Translations under genes and position numbers: made by a program | Assembly (NCBI GenBank): GCA_024449915.1 | Contig: JAMZAV010000811.1 | Span: 434,001-498,000 of the forward strand | DNA from: Sweltsa coloradensis | Taxonomy: Eukaryota; Arthropoda; Insecta; Plecoptera; Chloroperlidae | Direction of reading: 5' to 3' | Length of the DNA: 64,000 bases | Part shown: positions 12,660 to 25,255 of the stretch, in pieces | Position numbering within the stretch: the first letter of the stretch is position 1 | Layout: each line of letters starts with the position of its first letter | The notes under the pieces: model-generated | What the model was told of the DNA's origin: nothing | What the model saw: only the letters and a program-made list of their open reading frames with translations | The model's database searches: none

Positions 12660-14440
12660 ACATCATGGCTGAGCGGGGCTGCCTCGTGGTGTACGGGGTA
12701 TACTAGCACACCCCGGGGCAATATTGAAGGGAATGTGACTCTTTCCCACCCGATATAAACAACCACCACATTGCAGATCGGGGTGTACCCCAAGGTTACC
12801 TTCTTTAAGCACTAGAAGTTAGAACTTACTCTTATAACAAGACATTTTGATCACTCATAGCTAAAAACTTGCGGTTCTAAAGGCCTTCAATGGCAATATC
12901 ACGTATAACATATTTTGATATCTGTTTCGTATTCAAACTTTTTAAAAGTTAACTTATCCATGACTATTAAACTAACTTAATTGGATAAAATCGATTTTTC
13001 TTAATTATTTATTTAACGTCTATCCTATAGTTATAAAAAAATACATTACAAAGGTGGAATTTTATTTATTTATTTATTTAAAGTCTTTATCCTATTCAAT
13101 TATTAAAACCTGATGTACAAAGGGGATCAATATTTATATTGTGGAACATTGATTCACTACAACATTAAGCATCACTTTTCTGTCCGTCCGTCCGTCCGTC
13201 TGTGCATGTGTCACGTCTCACGATAAAAACCAAACACGACCTCTGATTGACGTGCGACTTTGTGTTTAAAATTACTTTCACTAATGATTGATTCATTATG
13301 TTTTAAGTGACCTTGAAAATCAAGAAACGGGACAACCGTCACCCTAAATTGGCATTGGGAGAAATACCCGGCACCTCCACCAACAGAGAAAATATAATTC
13401 ACGGACATACGATTTTATATCCCTCTTTGTACTCGGCACCGTCACAACCTACAAGATTTGAGCGTATTTTTTCATTTTTGTATTTCTCTTCAACGGTATG
13501 TTGCGCAAATAGCTTCTTTACCTTCTGTTGGGTACTCCTGTATCCGTGATTGTTTATAATGTAATGAGTTTGTCCAATTAAATTTGATAAATATATGATC
13601 TCATGAAAGTACAATGTCATTGAAAGTAAGATAAAATGTTTTATTATTTTTTTTTTCTTTGTTGAAATCATTACATTCAACCTTGAACTAAAGGATGGTC
13701 TGAAGGGAATAGATACATTAAATTATAAAAAAGTGATTTAAAGTCGATCGATGAAGTGAACTACCCTATCAAAACAACAATTTCTTTAACATTAAATAAA
13801 CTTAAAACACCTTAAAATAATACTTTTATCTATATTATCATCATCTAGTATTATTTAAAACGGTATTCAACACAACTTCATCAATTTATGTATTTTATAC
13901 AAAGTAAATAATAATATTGTTCTGTTCTAAATACGCGTGTTGTATTTTGACTCCAGTAGTATATCATGCTAGGCACAATCATAAAACTAAATATTATACA
14001 ATAATCGATGTATAAATATTTGTAGCAATTGAGTAAGAAATGGTGAAGAAATGCAAAACGAACATAAATTCTCTATATATATGTATTTCATCGACATTAA
14101 GATAGTCAAAACCACAAATTAAGATTTAAAATCTACCTTTCTTGTAGCAAATAACCACATGTTGACTTGGCAACATAGCACTGATTGTTATGATGGCAGT
14201 ACTGAATGTCCCAAAGGATGTAGCAAGCTACCAGCGTCCACCTCGAACTTATATTATATACAAATAAATAGTAGTTGCGTACATCTGCAGAATATGGCTG
14301 TGTATTACGACAAAGAAACATTGGCTGATTGATTTGCAAGTGTAAACAGCGCCCGCATTGCAAACAATGAGCTTTTATGCTCGTTTTTTCTTAGCGTCCC
14401 TCAAACGCCCCGCGTCTGTCTGCAGGAGTATTCATCTGAG
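12660..14440. other. no gene recognised
   Basis: Mostly AT-rich sequence. A single copy of the dispersed 'ccggcacctccacca' motif lies at 13368-13384 and a (CCGT)n stretch at 13182-13200. No coding exon is supported. Confidence 0.45.
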
Positions 14441-14449
14441 CCGCCCCAA

Positions 14450-14529
14450 AGCCGTGGACACAAGTGGCATGCGCGCAGCGTGTTCGCGTAGCATGCAAGA
14501 GGTACCCGGTTCGAGACCTGGCCTGTGCG
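14450..14529 (+). other. tRNA-Ala-like sequence (pseudogene or SINE head)
   Basis: The stretch 'gcgtagcatgcaagaggta' closely resembles the anticodon arm of tRNA-Ala(AGC) and is followed by a B-box-like 'cccggttcgagacctgg'. The acceptor stem does not pair, so it is likely a pseudogene or the head of a SINE. Confidence 0.5.
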
Positions 14530-16310
14530 TTTTTTTTTTCCTTTAGTTTTTCCGGAAATATTAATTATTTATATCTTTATCCTTGATAGATTTAATTTTT
14601 GTAATCTTTTCGTGGAAGTTACTCTTTTCTTTTCTTTTTATATTTTATGTATATTTGCCACAGCCTCTGTTGGTAATCTCTTGGTAAGAACAGGTGGATT
14701 TGAAAGTGGTCTCATCTAGGCCTAATTTAGCAAATGTACCAAGGCCCCAAGCATGTCTTGCAATCTCCCGTGCACGCTCGTAGATTTATAGATGAAATGG
14801 AATAAATAAATAATATAAACAAATAAAATATAAATATAAATAGATGAACAATAAGTACGTTCACATAATTGTCTACTAGTCTACCGCCTAATCTATTTGG
14901 TTTACAAATTAGAGCAGCACTAACTAAATATTGGATTGATATGAATGCTGAGCCGCGAGCAGAATAGGCATTGAAGGTGTAGGCCACACCCACCCCTGTC
15001 TCTCATCATCAACAGCCGACTACAGCGTGCGACGTCAAGGCGCTGTTGCCGGATTTATTGTAACGTTCGCCGGGCACGGGAGATATTACGACATAACATC
15101 TCAAATATCTCGAAAACGAACCCCGTTTGACCACAATTTCCAAAGCAAATAATGTTAGTCGTGAAATTATCTACATTTTGCACCTAAATTTGTTAATATT
15201 CATTAACAGGTCACGATGTTACGCAACAATATGCGATTGAAAGTGTAGGTTTTCGTTCAGCTACAATGCATAAGATAGGGAATTCCAGCGCATTTCAAAA
15301 CGCAATAGATAAAAAACTAGTACCGTTAGGCCCAAAAAGTTTTTTGCTATACTCACAAGCTCAATCTCATCTTGCAGTACCTGGAATCTGAAGGATATCT
15401 ATTACATGCGCAGTTATCATCGATCGACTTAAGGTTGGTGTAATGTGAGAGTACGAGCCCCAAGCCTGGAATGAGTATAGAAGATGAATTCGATTATCTT
15501 ATGTAATGGATACGAAGTAACAAATATACTCGAGGAAGAAATGAAACAGACTTCTTTAGTCAGCAGATTGATATAAATTTGATATTGATATTGATGAAGA
15601 CTTTTTCATTAAAATATGCCGACGTCGAAATAGAGATGAGTTCATGAAGGATTTCGTATATCCGCCTTCCTTCCACCATCTATCTTAATTTGGATTGAAA
15701 GACCTTATCCTGCATTTTACAAATTAAAATAAGTTGCGTGATAATTTTAAAACTAAAACAATGAAGATTACTCGCCAGCAAGTAATAAACAGTTACACTG
15801 TCGATGTGTAGTTTGTTATTTTTACAACAGTAAAATTTATTTTTGTTTGATAATATTCGAGGGGAATAGATAAACCGATGTGTGTATTCTGTGCACACCT
15901 TTGAATTCTCCATATTAAAAACTTCGAGGGAGTGTGAACCCCCTCTTAAATATAAAGAACCAATAATGTATGTGGATTAATTTATAGAAATGCCTGTCAT
16001 AAAAGACTGTGAAGAAAAGGAACGTGTGCTGAGCCTGGCTACCGTGATGATTGTCGATTGTACGATACGTGAAAACCGATCCGACTCAAGTTGGAACATG
16101 GTGTTTGATGTGATGTTTATATATTGAAATACCTTCATTTACAGAAACTGATTTATAAAGAAGGACGGTTATTTTGTTTTTATGTTGTCAAGGGTGATTC
16201 CAGGTGATTCTCTCTAATAAAGATTCAAACTTTACACTTGTATGGTGGGTAAGAGAGGGAGAAGGGATGGGGGGGTTATGTTTACTCTAGACTCTAGACT
16301 ACCCTAGAAG
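14530..16310. other. no gene recognised
   Basis: AT-rich intergenic DNA with scattered short open frames of no evident coding character. No repeat family was recognised here. Confidence 0.4.
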
Positions 16311-16356
16311 GCTTTGGTGGAGGTGCCGGGTTGAAATGGCTGACACCTAGTATTTG

Positions 16357-16935
16357 TTGAATGAGCGAAGAAAAGACTTCAATTTCACTGACCCCCAAAA
16401 AATTTAGCTCGGGTTTTTTTTGTTTGTTTGTTTTTTTGTTTTTCCGTCTGTTTTTTCGCTCTCTACCAGGCAAACGGCATATGCGATCTTGATGAAAATT
16501 TGACACGACCTTCGTTTTCTCTGAACTTAGACTTGCTACATTTTTGGGTACAATCGAAGAAATATTTCTCATGAATATCGTACTTTTACGATTTTTTTCG
16601 ATTTTTAGTGCGATATTTTCGTGTCATTTGGGCCAATTCTGACCAAACGGGTGGGGCTACAACGTTCATATTTCACATGTACATTAAAGTAATGGTGATG
16701 TATTGCTTTCTGAAAGAAAAAGTAAAATATTTTGCCAGAATCTATAGAAATAAAGCTTTTAATATAAGTTTTTGATTTTTTGTGCGATATTTTCGTGCCA
16801 TTTGGGCCAATTCTGACCAAACGGGTGGGGCTACAACGTTTATATTATACATGGACATTAAGGTTATGGTGATGTAGTACTTTTTGAAAGAAAAAGTTGA
16901 AAATTTAGCCAGAATCCATAAAATAAATACTTTTT
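16357..16935 (+). mobile_element. Helitron-like element H2, 3'-truncated
   Basis: It starts TTGAATGAGCG and follows H1 collinearly in reverse complement, including the poly-T tract, the 'gacacgaccttcgttttctc' block and two tandem 'tgaccaaacgggtggggct' units. It runs into repeat R1 without the CTAG end. Confidence 0.55.
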
Positions 16936-17320
16936 TCCATCCCGATTGGACAAAAAGTGCCTTTTTTTTTTAGAGAAAACTGAAAATACACATCTGCGAA
17001 ATACAGCTAAAAACGAGAAAATGTTGATTTGTCCCGGAAATTTGATATATCTCTAGTATTGCAGGTATTTGAGGTACACAAAATCCAAAATATGCAAAAA
17101 AAATCAGAAAAAAATCTAGTTTTAGAAATGCACTTATATATAACATCTTTACCTAAAACGAAGCTTAATTCAAAAACCAAATTTTCAAAATTCCTTAAAA
17201 AAACACGAAAAAAGATATTTGAAAAACACTAAAAATCTTAGAAAAAAATTAGTATTTTGAATTTATTGCTTAAAATAACTTAATTTTGGCCAATTTAATT
17301 CTCCACTGAATGGGTTAAAG
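16933..17320 (+). repeat. dispersed AT-rich repeat R1, copy 2
   Basis: Diverged copy of 1868-2178, opening 'cgattggacaaaaagtgcc' and ending near 'ctgaatgggttaa'. It abuts the truncated Helitron-like element H2. Confidence 0.5.
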
Positions 17321-17334
17321 TCCCACATCATTCT

Positions 17335-17578
17335 AGGAGGTTGAGTACAATAGAAAGCGCTCGACTCTGATTCGTGAGGTCCCGAATTCGAATCCCGTCG
17401 AGACCGGCAATCCTGACTGAAGGTTTTCCGAGGTTTTCCTCAGTCGTTAATGCGAATGCAAGGGATTAAGTCTTCTTAAACAGACCTCGGACATCCCTTC
17501 ACAATTGTCCTATCCGCAACATACCTAGTTCACCTGAAGAGGGGCATATTGCACCCTATAACAGGTTTAATTCCCACG
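17335..17578 (+). mobile_element. SINE-B, near-complete copy
   Basis: The tRNA-like head is 'gagtacaatagaaagcgctc' through B box 'gaattcgaatccc'. It is followed by a body with 'gcaatcctgactgaaggtt' and a 3' segment ending 'ataacaggtttaattcccac'. This is the most complete of the SINE-B copies in the window. Confidence 0.7.
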
Positions 17579-17699
17579 ATAAAAAAACACTAGCAGACTC
17601 TCCCCTACTCTTTAATCCCCTCCTCTCCCTCCTCCTACGAGGTTGAGTACAACAAAAGGAAGCCTTCTCCTTGTAACTTGTACTTAACCTTGCCTGCCA

Positions 17700-18112
17700 G
17701 CGGTTTAGCCGAGCTCGTTTAACCGGTTCCCACTCGAACACCGAAGTTAACGGAATCGGGCGTGGTCATGGGTAGAGTGGGTGACCGCTCTACCCTGAAA
17801 CTCACGTATACCGCTTGTTAGAGCAGATGGAGGGTTCGAAAGCTAGTGTAACGGCTTCGTTCTCCTCGACGTCTGCTCGGCAGTCCGGGTTAGTGGAGGA
17901 ACCTATATGACTGTCAAGGTTACACCGTCCTTTCGGATGGGACGTTAAGCCGTTGGTCCCCTTGGTACTTTTCGAAAAGAGTAGGCTACGTGCCGGTACC
18001 GGGTTTCCCCTCCTCCCTTCTGTTCATACTTCATCCGCATCTATCACCACTCATCGTCTCGATTAGTCAAAGTGCATAAATATGAGACGTTAAGCAATAT
18101 CCAATCAATCAA
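17700..18112 (+). mobile_element. 5S rRNA-derived SINE (SINE3-like)
   Basis: The first ~80 bp, including 'aacaccgaagttaacggaat', 'cgggcgtggtca' and 'gtgggtgaccgc', track the 3' half of animal 5S rRNA, which contains its internal pol III promoter. An unrelated body follows, ending 'gttaagcaatatccaatcaa'. Copies of the body and tail lie in minus orientation at 34523-34600 and 55012-55325, with scraps near 47905 and 48972. A 5S head on a dispersed body is the defining trait of SINE3 elements. Confidence 0.65.
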
Positions 18113-19514
18113 CTTACCTTAACTTAACTTACCTTGCCAGTATGCCATCCCACCCTACTCTCCCCTACTCTATAAGCACACCACTGTTAACGTGTACTTA
18201 CCTCTGCCGCTGTGCCCCGCTACCCCAGTCTCCCCTACTCGCAGACTCGTCACTCGACTGCTTCGGGGGAGGTTGTCGGCGTCACTGCCGTCCAAACATC
18301 CGGCGTCTGACTCTCCACCTGACGGGCGTCGCGCTCACCTACCCCCCCCCCTTCTCTCCCCCTCCGCCTCTCACCGCCTTCCTCCATAGATTGACGAGGT
18401 GCATTCAACAAGTCGGCTGCAACAGCGAGAATCACGGTCAAGGATTACACTTCTATTGACGCTAGATACAGTTCATGTTTACTTTATATTACCTTGTACA
18501 GTCAACCCAAATTTTAACTAAAAACTTTACACGTATTGTTATTTATTTTAGAAACATTATGTAAATTTCTTATTTAATGTTTATAAAAGTCGATTTTTTA
18601 AGTCTAATAATATTGTTATCTATTTGCTACCTCCAGATTTACAATGTAATTATTTTTTATAAAATTGTATGGCAAATTGTTCACACTTATTAAAACAGAA
18701 ACATATTTTTCATCCACGGTAACCATCTTCCAAACTGGAATATGTTTTGAATTAAAGTACGAACACCAACTGTCACACAGGAAAGTGTGAACAGAATAAC
18801 GAGTGAAGGGTGCTATTCAAGCATCTACCCGGCTCCTCCACCAAAAGCTATTCTCCCTTGAAATTTGATTACCAATTTTAAAAAGCTGAAATAATATGTT
18901 TTCAATGATATATATATTTTTTATGTTTATTTTTTTTATTTTTAACTTGCGTTATAACTATAATTGTTGTATTAAGAATGTCATGACGCTCAAATTATTA
19001 TACATGTTGATGTGAAGGAAAACTGACATGTATTGCCTGCAAGACGTGCTAGAAAAAGTTATAAGACTAGAGGCAGGCAACCTTTGTAGATACATATATT
19101 ATTAATACAAATTTTAGAAACACATATTTTATCAAATAAAATCTTAGATGTAATGCAGTGGAAAATTTTAACACTTAATCTAGTTCGCAGCCGTAGATAA
19201 GATATAATTTTGTGAGAGTTGAATACGTTCAGGTACGTTTTTGTAGGTACTTCACATTTAGGGAACATTACTTCAGTTCATATACATTTTACACGTTAAT
19301 AATTCATCTCATTCATACCATACAAACTTAGTGTACAGCAATTAAATTGAAGCAGTGACATGTAGTGAGTTAGAGAGAGAGAGAGAGAGAGAGAGAGATG
19401 CTTTATATATGCTTGCGATATTAACGCGCAAGCTGATTATTAATCCTGATCCTTAACGTTCTACACCATCATTAATTAAAATACAACGCTATCAGACAAG
19501 GTTACTCATGCACA
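18113..19514. other. no gene recognised
   Basis: There is a C-rich patch at 18140-18400 whose open frames look fortuitous, and a (GA)n run at 19372-19398. No exon or repeat family is supported beyond these. Confidence 0.4.
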
Positions 19515-19640
19515 TGTGTGATATTCTGATCAGGAGGTCACAGGTTCGAATCCCACCGCCGGCGGCAATCCCGACTTAAATTATTTCCCGAGGTTTTCTT
19601 GAGTTGAGTAAACTTCACAATTACCCATACAGGCCTACAC
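19515..19640 (+). mobile_element. SINE-B fragment
   Basis: B-box-like 'caggttcgaatcccaccgcc' is followed by the SINE-B body start ('gcaatcccgact', 'ccgaggttttcttgag'). It is truncated on the 3' side. Confidence 0.5.
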
Positions 19641-20465
19641 CCTGTTATCTATAGTTAGTCAGGTCACACCGGGAAAACGGATAATGCAGTTTTATAAGTT
19701 ACACTGGGCATTCTCATGAAAAAGGTTTTGTTCAACTATAATTCTTGGATTGCTATGGGATAAACTTGTTTAAAAATATTTTACTGAAACGCTCGAAGAA
19801 AAAGAGAGAGGATTTTTCACGGTCGTCTACTTTACGAATTCCTCCGCTTGTTGGTTAAAATTTAAAAACACCTCTTATCAAGTAACTCGATTTGAAGACA
19901 TTTTAAAACATCACTTTTTTGCTCCGAGGTTTGCTAGAAAAACACGTTTTGATAATTCTTACATAAACCCAACCGAGCTTCCCTCGGTGGAGTATAATTC
20001 AATTTAGAAATCACCGTCAAGACGCAATATTTGTCGTTCTGTGCTCTCCCAAAGAAATAAAATAAAACATATTTGACGTTCTAATTTCACCAGGCTGCAA
20101 TGCCAAGCATTCGTTATTTGATTTAATGTTTAAAATATAAAAAGTGTTGAATTAGTACACACCGAAGATTTTTTCTCAGTGTAGCGACGTCTTGGAGTTT
20201 TATATAGGACGGAATCCAGCTCCGTGATCAAATTAAACTCATTACATAAATTTAATGACGTGGGGAAAAAACTAGAAAGTTTGATTCGTATAGTATTTGA
20301 CCTTGGTTATGTACACGTGTTTTGACATAGATTCTATGTATGCACATAATGTAATACACTTTGTAATGTAGGTATAATATAAATAATATTATAAGCTACA
20401 CATTAAATTCATTGTAAGTATTCATGTGAAAACACGAAAAAAATTACCAATTAAGGCGACTTACA

Positions 20466-20885
20466 ATGTGGCTCGTTGGTCTTGTGGTTAGCGTCTCTGC
20501 TACCAAAACAGAAGGTCCAGGGTACGATTCCCGCTGAAGTAAAAAGTTATTTAACTTTTGATTTGGACTTCAGTCTATCAGTTCTTGGGTCAGGAATTTG
20601 TAAACGGTGACTTTGGAGCCTTCCTAGCAACGAGGCATGTAATCAATTTAAAGTTGTTCTGAATCAGTCGTGCTGATTCTGGCGTTGAGCCGCGGTTGTT
20701 CGCACTGTCCATACCACTGATTGCTATGTTAACTATTTTCTGAAATCGATCTTTGGTTGGTTATCGTTCACTCGTCGATTGCGTCGGGGCCTACAGGGTT
20801 GGCTTGGTCGCTTTGGTTTAATGTCCCCCATTGAGAATAAGTTATATGACTAAGTGGGTAGACTCTAAATACTAATTAATTAATT
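20466..20885 (+). mobile_element. SINE-A, near full-length copy
   Basis: The tRNA-like head has A box 'tggtcttgtggttagcg' and B box-like 'ggtacgattcccgct'. A central part contains 'cggtgactttggagcc', and a 3' part runs from 'tcgatctttggttggttatc' to 'gactctaaatac', followed by AATT-type tail repeats. Further copies are at 33155/34181 (split), 45474, 46003 (-), 47138 and 63868. Confidence 0.75.
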
Positions 20886-21893
20886 ACATTTTTTTAATGG
20901 ATCTCAAACTTTCCCAAACAAGTTATTTCTGTATCACATCTTCAGATAACAGTATTAAAAAAAAAATAGTAGTGGTATTTTTGTAAAACTGATGTTCTTA
21001 ATCTAAAACTCATGTTTTTATTATTTTGGAACGAATATTTTCGTGCCCACAGCATGAACCTTTGAACTTAGATAATTTTGCAGAGAATTTCAGTACAATC
21101 AAGATTTTTTCTGGTGAAAATCGCATTATTACGATTTTTCGATTGTACGAATGCAGCTCTAAATTGACTGCACGCTCATCCGTCAACGTGACTGAAGAAT
21201 CAATTAAAAAGCAACCTGGAATATGACTTATATATACTATCAGCATCATTATAGTATACTACTATTTCACAAAATGCCATGGGAATACTAAATAACATAA
21301 TGCATAATATGTTTAAGCTCACAATATGATATTGCTTGATTCTAACTTTTGTAGACGACTCACTTAATAATTATAGCATAAATGAGAGTATATTTGTGTA
21401 AAATGTGTATGTATGGACTACAATTATGTAAATTAATTATCTTAAAATATTTTTCTTGTAAATTGTGACTGATAATTGTATCCAGAAACAGTTCTGTAAA
21501 TATATGAGACTGTTACATTGCAGCTGTAGATAGATACAAATGTGTAAGTTGCCAATGGGTTGTTGGTCTCAGGTCAATCAATGTACTTTTTGGCATTATA
21601 GCATTTTAAAATCACACTATAGGATACATCAACATCTAATAAATTTATTTATAGTATAAGACAAGGTTGGATGGAAGAAAAGGCATAGCTGGCCTTAATT
21701 CCGCCTAGAACAATAAAGACGATTATCTGTCTATCTATTATTATATCACTATCAATGTGGAGAAACCGTTTTCGCCGTTTGTTCCGATTGCATCCAGCAA
21801 ACCCCAGTACACACCTAGCCTAAAGTTTCACACACAGTGAGTGACAAAATGGTCAGTTAGCTATTAATTTTGTTCGGTTGCTCGAAGCCATAA

Positions 21894-22209
21894 CTAGAGA
21901 TAAGTTTTTTTAGCGTTTTAGGTTTTTGATGCAACAAAATGCTAATTTTGACGATTCAAAATGCTAATTTTACTAAAAATAATGTTTTTAATGCCTATTG
22001 AGAACTAGTTTAGTAATGTATTCTAGCATTTTATGTGACTATATTGAATTGAAATGTTCCTACAATTCATCATTTACCAGAATAAGTTTAAGAAACCCCT
22101 ACATTTAGGGTTTTGGTGGAAAAGAAACCAATTGATGCTACAAAATACAAATTTGTCAAAATTAATGCTAAATTTTCTAAATTTAAGTGCTAAAAAAACG
22201 TATCTCTAG
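21894..22209 (+). mobile_element. short MITE with TIR and 6-bp duplication
   Basis: The ends are inverted: CTAGAGATA[A/C]GTTTTTTTAGC at the left and its complement at the right. The element is flanked by CCATAA on both sides (21888-21893 and 22210-22215). The interior is AT-rich, without a coding frame. Confidence 0.6.
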
Positions 22210-22895
22210 CCATAACGTATTTAAATTACGCGTCAGTGTACTCTACAACCACTGCAATCAATACTCAACCCTACGGCTTGTAAACGGCCAAGACAGACAA
22301 GCTATAATCACCCTAGCTTCCGTCAATGACCACTAGACTATAGAGCCCTCGCCATTCACAACACACCGTCTACTCAAATGAAAACCTACCTTATAATTCC
22401 ATCAGGAACTTAGATTGAGTAGACAATCTAATATTTCCTCGCCTCCAACCCCCTCAGAAAGCTAAAAACATCCCTTAACCGATTCGAAGCTGTAATTCTA
22501 AGCGTTATAAAGTTTAAACGCCTCAAGATATAAATGTTTTATTAAGTTTAAACTTCAACAATTACAAAACCAATGCAGTTCTATTCACAAGTGAATGTAT
22601 GCAAGGGTGTAGATAAATGAGTTTGTTCAACAACTTTATTAAATTTCCATTAAGATCTCTTTTATTGTGAGGTTTTAAGGCCAGGATTTAACTTGATTTA
22701 ACTTTATTAATACAAAGCTCAAAACAGCTGTGTGAGAGAAGGTCAGGTTTGTCTAGTACCACAACAAAACGTGTTTATGTTATAACAATACCAATGTTAA
22801 CAGCAAGTAACTAAGGAAGTTAAAATTTTTTTATCATATTGTTTGCAAATTATTGTATACTGTTTGAATTGCATGTTAATAAATTGAAATCCTTG

Positions 22896-23062
22896 TGCGG
22901 AAAACCTGACCAGAGTGCAAAACATGTCTCTCTTTAGGTGTCGTAAGTATCATAAAGTTTAAGAGGACCCTTTGCATTTTCATTAACGACTGAGAAAATC
23001 CTTGGACAAAACATTTATTAAGGATTGCCGGTCGCGACAAGATTCGAACCCAGGACTTCCAA
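22896..23062 (-). mobile_element. SINE-B fragment
   Basis: Minus-strand match to the SINE-B body and B box ('gattcgaacccaggac' seen on the plus strand). The 3' end reaches the 'gaaaacctgaccagagtgc' block shared with 545-762. Confidence 0.55.
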
Positions 23063-23164
23063 AATTAGCGTCATAATTATAATTTTCTAATTCAGGTGAA
23101 TATATCAATAATATAACATACATTGGATATCTGTGACAGGGTTAAGAGACTATAGGACATGCGT

Positions 23165-23522
23165 TTTAGGCAAATTGCTGTTCGCTCGGCCAACTGACAT
23201 CACAGGTGTCTGAAATTTTGAACATATGTCACAAATGTGGAATTATAGGGCTTTGCAGTAACACATTTCTTAAATTTTGTTTTAAAATTATTTATAAAAA
23301 TTAAATAAGTTTTCACAAATTTTGATTTTGTTAAAACTCCAAAATTGACTATATTCCTGATTTTGTTCTGTGTGATTACGACAAAATTTGGAAAATCTAT
23401 GACCACAGGGCTGGCTATGTATGCTTTATTGCCAACTTTCCAAAATTTCATATACGTCAGATGCATCTTGGCCGAGCGAATAGCTATTTGCTAACAGCCA
23501 AATGTGTCCCATTCCCTCTTAA
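23165..23522 (+). mobile_element. MITE-G, both ends present
   Basis: Left end 'caaattgctgttcgctcggc' pairs as an imperfect inverted repeat with right end 'gccgagcgaatagctatttg'. The interior is AT-rich and shared with 3618-3860, 28635-28900 and 29702-30046. No transposase remnant was recognised. Confidence 0.6.
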
Positions 23523-23859
23523 GTACAAGTATTTTCTGAATTACTTTGTTTAAAAATATCTGGGTTCTGTGTATTCTATGATTGGGTTAACTAAAACACT
23601 TTTGAAAGTTACCTTTGTTAAAATTAGAACTGTGCGGGTCGACTTGTTGCCAGTCAGGTCGGGGTTGCGGGTACTAAACTGCATCAGGGTTTTGTGTCGG
23701 GTAGAGAAAAGAGGGCCGTTATAATACTGAATGTGAAAATTGATAATACATTTTACTTGTGACGAATCTTTCATTATAGTTTCAGGTTTCTCTATTCATT
23801 TTCTATTGTGTCGATTTTGATAGAGTGGCATCTCGTGTACAGACTATAAAAAAATTGCC

Positions 23860-23985
23860 TGGACCGGCACCTCCACCAAAAATATTTCAAAATCTTTGAC
23901 CGGCACCTCCACCATCTCCCAAATTTTTCTTTTCGTTACACGATAATCGGGTACCAACATTTTTTAGACTCTACCTGACTAGCCG
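23860..23985 (-). repeat. two units of the GGTGGAGGTGCCGG minisatellite
   Basis: Two inverted copies of the core ('ccggcacctccacca') are followed by 'gataatcgggtacc'. This is the reverse of the 'ggtacccgattttcgggtc' sequence that precedes the array at 9209. It is thus a short copy of the same locus type. Confidence 0.6.
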
Positions 23986-24910
23986 AATTTTCGGCTACCC
24001 GCACACCAGAAGTTACAATAACTGCAAACGAAAGTACCAGATAGACATTGTGCTATCCTCTTCAACTTAGCTAGTGAACTTAGATTTTTTTAATAATCGT
24101 TGATTTCCACCTCTCACTTATAATTAACATCCTATTACGCTTGCATAATCTTCTTACAGTTTTCATAATTAAAATATATGTATTTTTTAAGAGAGTAATT
24201 TAAAGACAACAGAAAACAAAAGGTTTAATTTATACGATTTAATTTATGTTATTTAACTCCTTAAGTGACACCTTCTCTTATAACTGAGATAATTAATGTC
24301 AATAGTTGAGATTGGTAATTATCTTGCAGAATGCTCTAGAGCTCAAATTATTAAGCTTTGTCTTGTTTTTACTAGAAAACCTTGAAAACCTTGTGACCAG
24401 TAGCGGGTATCGATCCCTTTGACCTCTGTAATTAAACTATCGTGTGGTAATAACAAGCTACCTCTATGACTGATTCAATTAGCTGACTACGACCGCTTGT
24501 TAATTAAGAGTACTCTTTATGTCCGTCTGTCTCACTCGGGTTAGCTCGGGGCAACTCGGACGCGTTCGTGTAAACTCGGAGTAGTTCGATTTTGTAATCC
24601 GATCTGCTGAAATCTCTTATGAAAAAAAAACAGGGTCAGAGGGAAAATCGTGAAATGATTATGATAGTTCTATGCACGAGCATAAGTATAAGAGAAAAAC
24701 TCAAAATAGGGTACTCAGATTCATAATAACTGATTGTCTAAGAACACACAAATACAATCATATCGTGTATAAGAATATATTTTGGTGGAGGCGCCAAGTT
24801 GAACAATTGCAACTTTTAAAAACTGAAATCCTCTCTCTGGACTCAAAGCTGAGATAAATATAAGAAATATAAGCATAAACAATCTGTATCATCTTTGTTG
24901 AAGGTCGACG

Positions 24911-25102
24911 TCAACAAACGTACGCATGCCAATAGGACGCCGAGTTTGTTTTGTATTGTGCGACTTGACACGCGCCAACAAACGTACGCATGCCAATAGG
25001 ACGCCGAGTTTGTTTAGTATTGTGCGACTTGACACGCGCCAACAAACGTACGCATGCCAATAGGACGCCGAGTTTGTTTTGTATTGTGCGACTTGACACG
25101 CG
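24911..25102 (+). repeat. 64-bp tandem repeat, three units
   Basis: Three units start at 24911, 24975 and 25039, nearly identical, each containing 'caacaaacgtacgcatgcca' and ending 'gacttgacacgcg'. Differences are single bases (for example ttta/tttt). Confidence 0.9.
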
Positions 25103-25255
25103 CACAGACGGATAGTAAAGAAATGCTAACAATGGGAGGCTTCGCTCCATAATAAATTCGCATATTACAAAATGACTTGTTAACAATCAAATACATACAC
25201 AGACACACTTTAACAAAAAATAAAACGAACCATTCCTATGTTACTACAATCCTTA

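Noticed and set aside
18142..18459. Overlapping frames in a C-rich patch
   Set aside because: Composition effect; both strands open, no family features.
21010..21249. Open frames on both strands at the same place
   Set aside because: AT-rich intergenic sequence with no splice signals or family resemblance.
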